Shown here piece by piece: positions 61,324 through 64,000 of a stretch of 64,000 nt of DNA. The stretch lies in the NCBI RefSeq assembly GCF_036867135.1, contig NZ_JBAJIJ010000001.1, positions 2,480,001 to 2,544,000 on the forward strand, in the 5' to 3' direction. The translations under genes and the position numbers were made by a program. Source of the DNA: Aeromicrobium sp. Sec7.5. GTDB lineage: Bacteria > Actinomycetota > Actinomycetes > Propionibacteriales > Nocardioidaceae. The notes under the pieces were generated by a model. It worked only from the letters and a program-made list of their open reading frames with translations. It searched no databases and was not told where the DNA came from. Positions within the stretch are counted from its first letter, which is position 1; each line of letters starts with the position of its first letter.

Positions 61324-62460
61324 ATGGGTCGCTGGAAGCGTGTCGCGTCGGCAGCACTGTCGGCAGCACTGGTCACCGTGGCCCTGGCGGGTTGCGAGAT
61401 CGGTTCCGGGGACGCGGGCGGAGGGTCGGGCTCAGCCTCCGTGCCCGACGAGATCACCGCGCACGAGAGCGGCCCCGAGTCCCCCATCATCAACGGACTG
61501 ACCGTCCCGGAGGGGGCGGTGCAGCTGGGTCCCCTCGCCCGGTACCGCAGCAATCGCATGATCGAGGCCTACCAGCCCGACCTCACCGTGGCACTGACCC
61601 GCCAAGGCGTCTCCGACGCCGTCTCGGCCGCCCGCGGCAACCCCGACGGCGTGGTGTCGCCGGAGCCGCCGGAGATCACCAAGTCCGGCCGGCCCGACGA
61701 CGACACCTTCGCCCTGCTCGAGGAGCCGCCGCCCGCCGACGTCACGGTCGCGGTGATCCGGCTCGACGCCGAGTCGTCCACCGGCAAGTCGGAGATCGTG
61801 CAGGCGCTCGTCGCGCAGATCGCTGCCCTTCTGCCGGACGCCGATGTCGATCCCGAGGACTTCACGAGCTACTGCACCGTCGAGGACGACCGACTCACCG
61901 GGTGCGAGCTCGAGGTCGCGGGCGTCACGGGCGACGGGCGCAACCTCGCCATCTCGATGTCGGTCGACCCGGGCAACCCCGAGACCCGCATCGCCCCGCC
62001 CTCCAGCCTGACGCGCCCGGTCATGGAGGTGCGGGTCCAGGACTTCAGCGATCCGCGCATCGAGCGCACCGCCACCGAGGTCGAGACCGAGGAGCCGGAG
62101 CCGGTCCGCGGCGAGCTCGACGACATCATCTGGCCGGCGATGGACACCCAGGCCCCGGCCGACACGCCCCTGCTCAACGGCTGGGTCGCACCCGAAGGCA
62201 CCCTGATCCTGCTCAGCTCGTTCCAGCCCGAGTTCGTGTCACTCAACGTGGCCAGCAGCTCCGAGGCGCGGGAGATCGCCCGCTCGTACGTCGAGTCGCT
62301 CTCGCCCGACGTGCCGGTCACGCTCGACTCGTACGAGGGCCTCAACGAGGTCGACGTCACGTTCTCGGCCACGGCGCCCGACGGTGAGCGAGCGGTCGCG
62401 ACGCACGTCATCACCGCCCGCGGCAACTACGTGATGCTGTTCCACACGCCCGCGAGCTGA
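61324..62460 (+). CDS. Conserved lipoprotein of unknown function, internally duplicated
   Basis: 378 residues from ATG 61324, with GGAGGTGGAGGGC in front; ATG 61294 is an in-frame alternative nearer a -10-like TAGGGT (61275-61280). Signal peptide with lipobox VALAGC (Cys about 22). The mature protein has two similar halves: INGLTVPEGAVQLGP followed later by LNGWVAPEGTLILLS, each with a downstream alpha-beta segment. No enzyme motif. Probably an envelope-associated protein. Its last 34 nt overlap the convergent Nudix gene. Confidence 0.75.
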   Translation: MGRWKRVASAALSAALVTVALAGCEIGSGDAGGGSGSASVPDEITAHESGPESPIINGLTVPEGAVQLGPLARYRSNRMIEAYQPDLTVALTRQGVSDAVSAARGNPDGVVSPEPPEITKSGRPDDDTFALLEEPPPADVTVAVIRLDAESSTGKSEIVQALVAQIAALLPDADVDPEDFTSYCTVEDDRLTGCELEVAGVTGDGRNLAISMSVDPGNPETRIAPPSSLTRPVMEVRVQDFSDPRIERTATEVETEEPEPVRGELDDIIWPAMDTQAPADTPLLNGWVAPEGTLILLSSFQPEFVSLNVASSSEAREIARSYVESLSPDVPVTLDSYEGLNEVDVTFSATAPDGERAVATHVITARGNYVMLFHTPAS

Positions 62461-62915
62461 TCCAGGCGTCCGAGCACGTGCTCGACCACGGGCAGCAGCG
62501 GGCGCCCGTCGGCAAGATCGCTCAGCGGGAGCCACAGCGCGAGGTCGGTCGTGCCTCCTGACTCCACGACGTGTGGCACGGCGTCGGTGTCGACGCGGCA
62601 GGCGTAGAGCAGGTGCACCCCGTGGTAGTCCTCCCAGGCGTCGCCTCGGCCGGGAGAGACGGTGTGCACGTCGTGCACCTCGATCAGCCGCTGCTCCAGC
62701 ACCTCGAGCCCCGTCTCCTCGTGCATCTCGCGTCGGACGGCGTCGTTCGGCGACTCGCCGTGGTCGACTCCCCCACCGGGCAGCGCCCACCAACCGGCCG
62801 GGTAGCCGCGCGGCGAGACGCGGGTGATGAGCAGCTCGGGCTGCTCCCGCTCGCGCACCACGACCCCGTACGCACCGAGGCGCTGCGTCCGACGGATCTG
62901 CTCAGGGTGCTCCAC
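62427..62915 (-). CDS. Nudix hydrolase (8-oxo-dGTP/ADP-ribose type)
   Basis: 162 residues, GTG 62915. Nudix box GGGVDHGESPNDAVRREMHE followed by ETGLEV; preceding WWALPGG is typical of MutT-like members. Substrate unknown. The 3' end overlaps the convergent lipoprotein gene by 34 nt, so antisense transcription there is likely. Confidence 0.87.
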   Translation of the reverse strand: MEHPEQIRRTQRLGAYGVVVREREQPELLITRVSPRGYPAGWWALPGGGVDHGESPNDAVRREMHEETGLEVLEQRLIEVHDVHTVSPGRGDAWEDYHGVHLLYACRVDTDAVPHVVESGGTTDLALWLPLSDLADGRPLLPVVEHVLGRLDQLAGVWNSIT

Positions 62916-62961
62916 GTCTCTCAGGATGTCACCTGACCGGGGGGTCGATACAGTCGGCTCG

Positions 62962-64000
62962 ATGTCCGCCCTGGCCCCCCTCCCCGTCTCGCCGTCGGGT
63001 CCGAAGGAGCGCGTTGCCTACCTCGACAACGCGCGCTACTGGGTCATGCTCCTGGTCGTGATGGGGCACTGCCTCACCGAGTTCGTCGTGATGGACTCCG
63101 CCCGAGGCGTCTACACGTGGATCTACGCGTTCCACATGCCGTTCTTCATCCTGATCTCCGGGTACACGGCTCGGCACTACGTCGGGGACGTGCGCCAGAT
63201 CCGACGGATCGTCAGCACGCTCGTCGTGCCGTACCTGCTCGTCGAGCTGAGCCTGCAGCTCATCACCCGCCACTACACCGGCGAGCCCGCCCAGCTCATG
63301 GTGCTGTCGCCGCAGTGGATCGGCTGGTTCATGGCGGCGCTGATCCTGTGGCGCCTCACGACGCCGATCTGGCGCGCGCTCCGCTACCCGATCACGACCT
63401 CGATCGTCATCTCCCTCGGCTCCGGGCTGATCGACATCCCCAACGTCCTGGCGATCCACAAGACCCTCGCGCTGCTGCCGTTCTACGTCATCGGCCTGCA
63501 CATGACGCGCGAGGGCTTCCTGTCGCTCGGCACGGCGCGGATCCGGGCCGCGTCGGCCGCGCTGCTCGCGGGGCTGTTCGTGCTCAGCCAGCTCGTGAGC
63601 TTCCCGGACGCCCAGGAGTGGCTGCTCTGGAAGCACAGCTACGTCGACCTCGACGCCACGTTCGCCGAGGGTCTGATGGTCCGCACGGGCCTGATCGCGC
63701 TCGGGCTGCTGATGACGTTCGCCGCCCTGTCGCTCGTGCCGCGCAGACGGTCGTGGACCACCGCGTTCGGTGGGCGCACGTTCTACTGCTACCTCCTGCA
63801 CGGTTTCGTCATCATCTGGCTCGACCGCCACTTCCACCTCTGGGACCAGCTCGAGCCGTACGGCGCCACCGCCGTGGCCGGTCTCATGTTCGCGGCGATC
63901 GCACTGGCGAACCTGCTCATGACACCCCCCTTCGCCCGCGTGTTCCGCCCCGTGTTCGAGCCCAGGCTCACCTGGCTGTTCCGCCCCATCGACGACTCCC
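62962..64000 (+). CDS. Acyltransferase family 3 membrane protein, 3' truncated by window
   Basis: ATG 62962; 346 codons are visible. About ten membrane helices. Early catalytic His in VVMGHCLTEF, with YLDNARYWVML and FHMPFFILISG, as in fucose 4-O-acetylase/OafA-like enzymes that acetylate surface polysaccharides. Substrate not known. The right edge of the window cuts the coding sequence near its end. Confidence 0.85.
   Translation, partial: MSALAPLPVSPSGPKERVAYLDNARYWVMLLVVMGHCLTEFVVMDSARGVYTWIYAFHMPFFILISGYTARHYVGDVRQIRRIVSTLVVPYLLVELSLQLITRHYTGEPAQLMVLSPQWIGWFMAALILWRLTTPIWRALRYPITTSIVISLGSGLIDIPNVLAIHKTLALLPFYVIGLHMTREGFLSLGTARIRAASAALLAGLFVLSQLVSFPDAQEWLLWKHSYVDLDATFAEGLMVRTGLIALGLLMTFAALSLVPRRRSWTTAFGGRTFYCYLLHGFVIIWLDRHFHLWDQLEPYGATAVAGLMFAAIALANLLMTPPFARVFRPVFEPRLTWLFRPIDDS

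Overview
The window is high-GC, densely packed bacterial chromosome. Gene order (rpsL-rpsG-fusA-tuf, S10-spc cluster, secY-adk-map, infA-rpmJ-rpsM-rpsK-rpsD-rpoA-rplQ, rplM-rpsI-glmM), GTG starts, many 4-nt start/stop overlaps, a Zn-type S14, a Cys-less S4 and an L4 with a C-terminal 'sunset' domain all point to an actinomycete. The best guess is Nocardioidaceae (Aeromicrobium/Nocardioides-like). No tRNA, rRNA, insertion sequence, phage or CRISPR array was seen.

Region 1 (1-21639, minus strand): ten genes with overlaps or very short gaps, probably one long operon. In transcription order they encode a PP2C phosphatase, an FHA protein, a membrane Ser/Thr kinase, an FHA plus helical DNA-binding-like protein, a 2069-residue membrane-anchored Ig/cadherin-like and fibronectin-III protein, a MoxR ATPase, a DUF58 protein, a transglutaminase-fold membrane protein, an RDD-FHA protein and an FHA-FtsK/SpoIIIE ATPase of EssC/EccC type (its last codons lie off the left edge). 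The kinase/FN3/MoxR/DUF58/transglutaminase/PP2C core resembles the 'PFNA' cluster described in bifidobacteria. Joining it to a type VII-like secretion ATPase suggests a phospho-regulated cell-envelope or secretion machine. The transglutaminase domain has lost its catalytic Cys and Asp. No WXG100 substrate gene is visible.

Region 2 (21818-29455): a GNAT acetyltransferase, glmM, rpsI and rplM on the minus strand. Divergently, citrate synthase is followed by a truA-Nudix-MmcQ-GH114 lipoprotein-methyltransferase run on the plus strand. Region 3 (29471-33318): rplQ to infA with its promoter.

Region 4 (33328-40163): six non-ribosomal genes (M20 peptidase, MFS transporter, VWA lipoprotein, Lrp regulator, arginine dihydrolase-like enzyme, GYF-like membrane protein). 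They sit between map and infA, which are normally neighbours, and are bracketed by two copies of an intergenic palindromic repeat.

Region 5 (40202-58974): map, adk and secY, then the full spc and S10 gene sets, a cation diffusion facilitator wedged between rpsJ and tuf, then fusA, rpsG and rpsL. The rpsL and rplM promoters are nearly identical. Region 6 (59019-64000): a uracil/xanthine-type permease, a mycothiol-dependent-isomerase-fold protein, a lipoprotein, a Nudix hydrolase and an acyltransferase cut by the right edge.

Coordinates come from reading the sequence by eye. Family assignments rest on recognised motifs and were not checked against a database.
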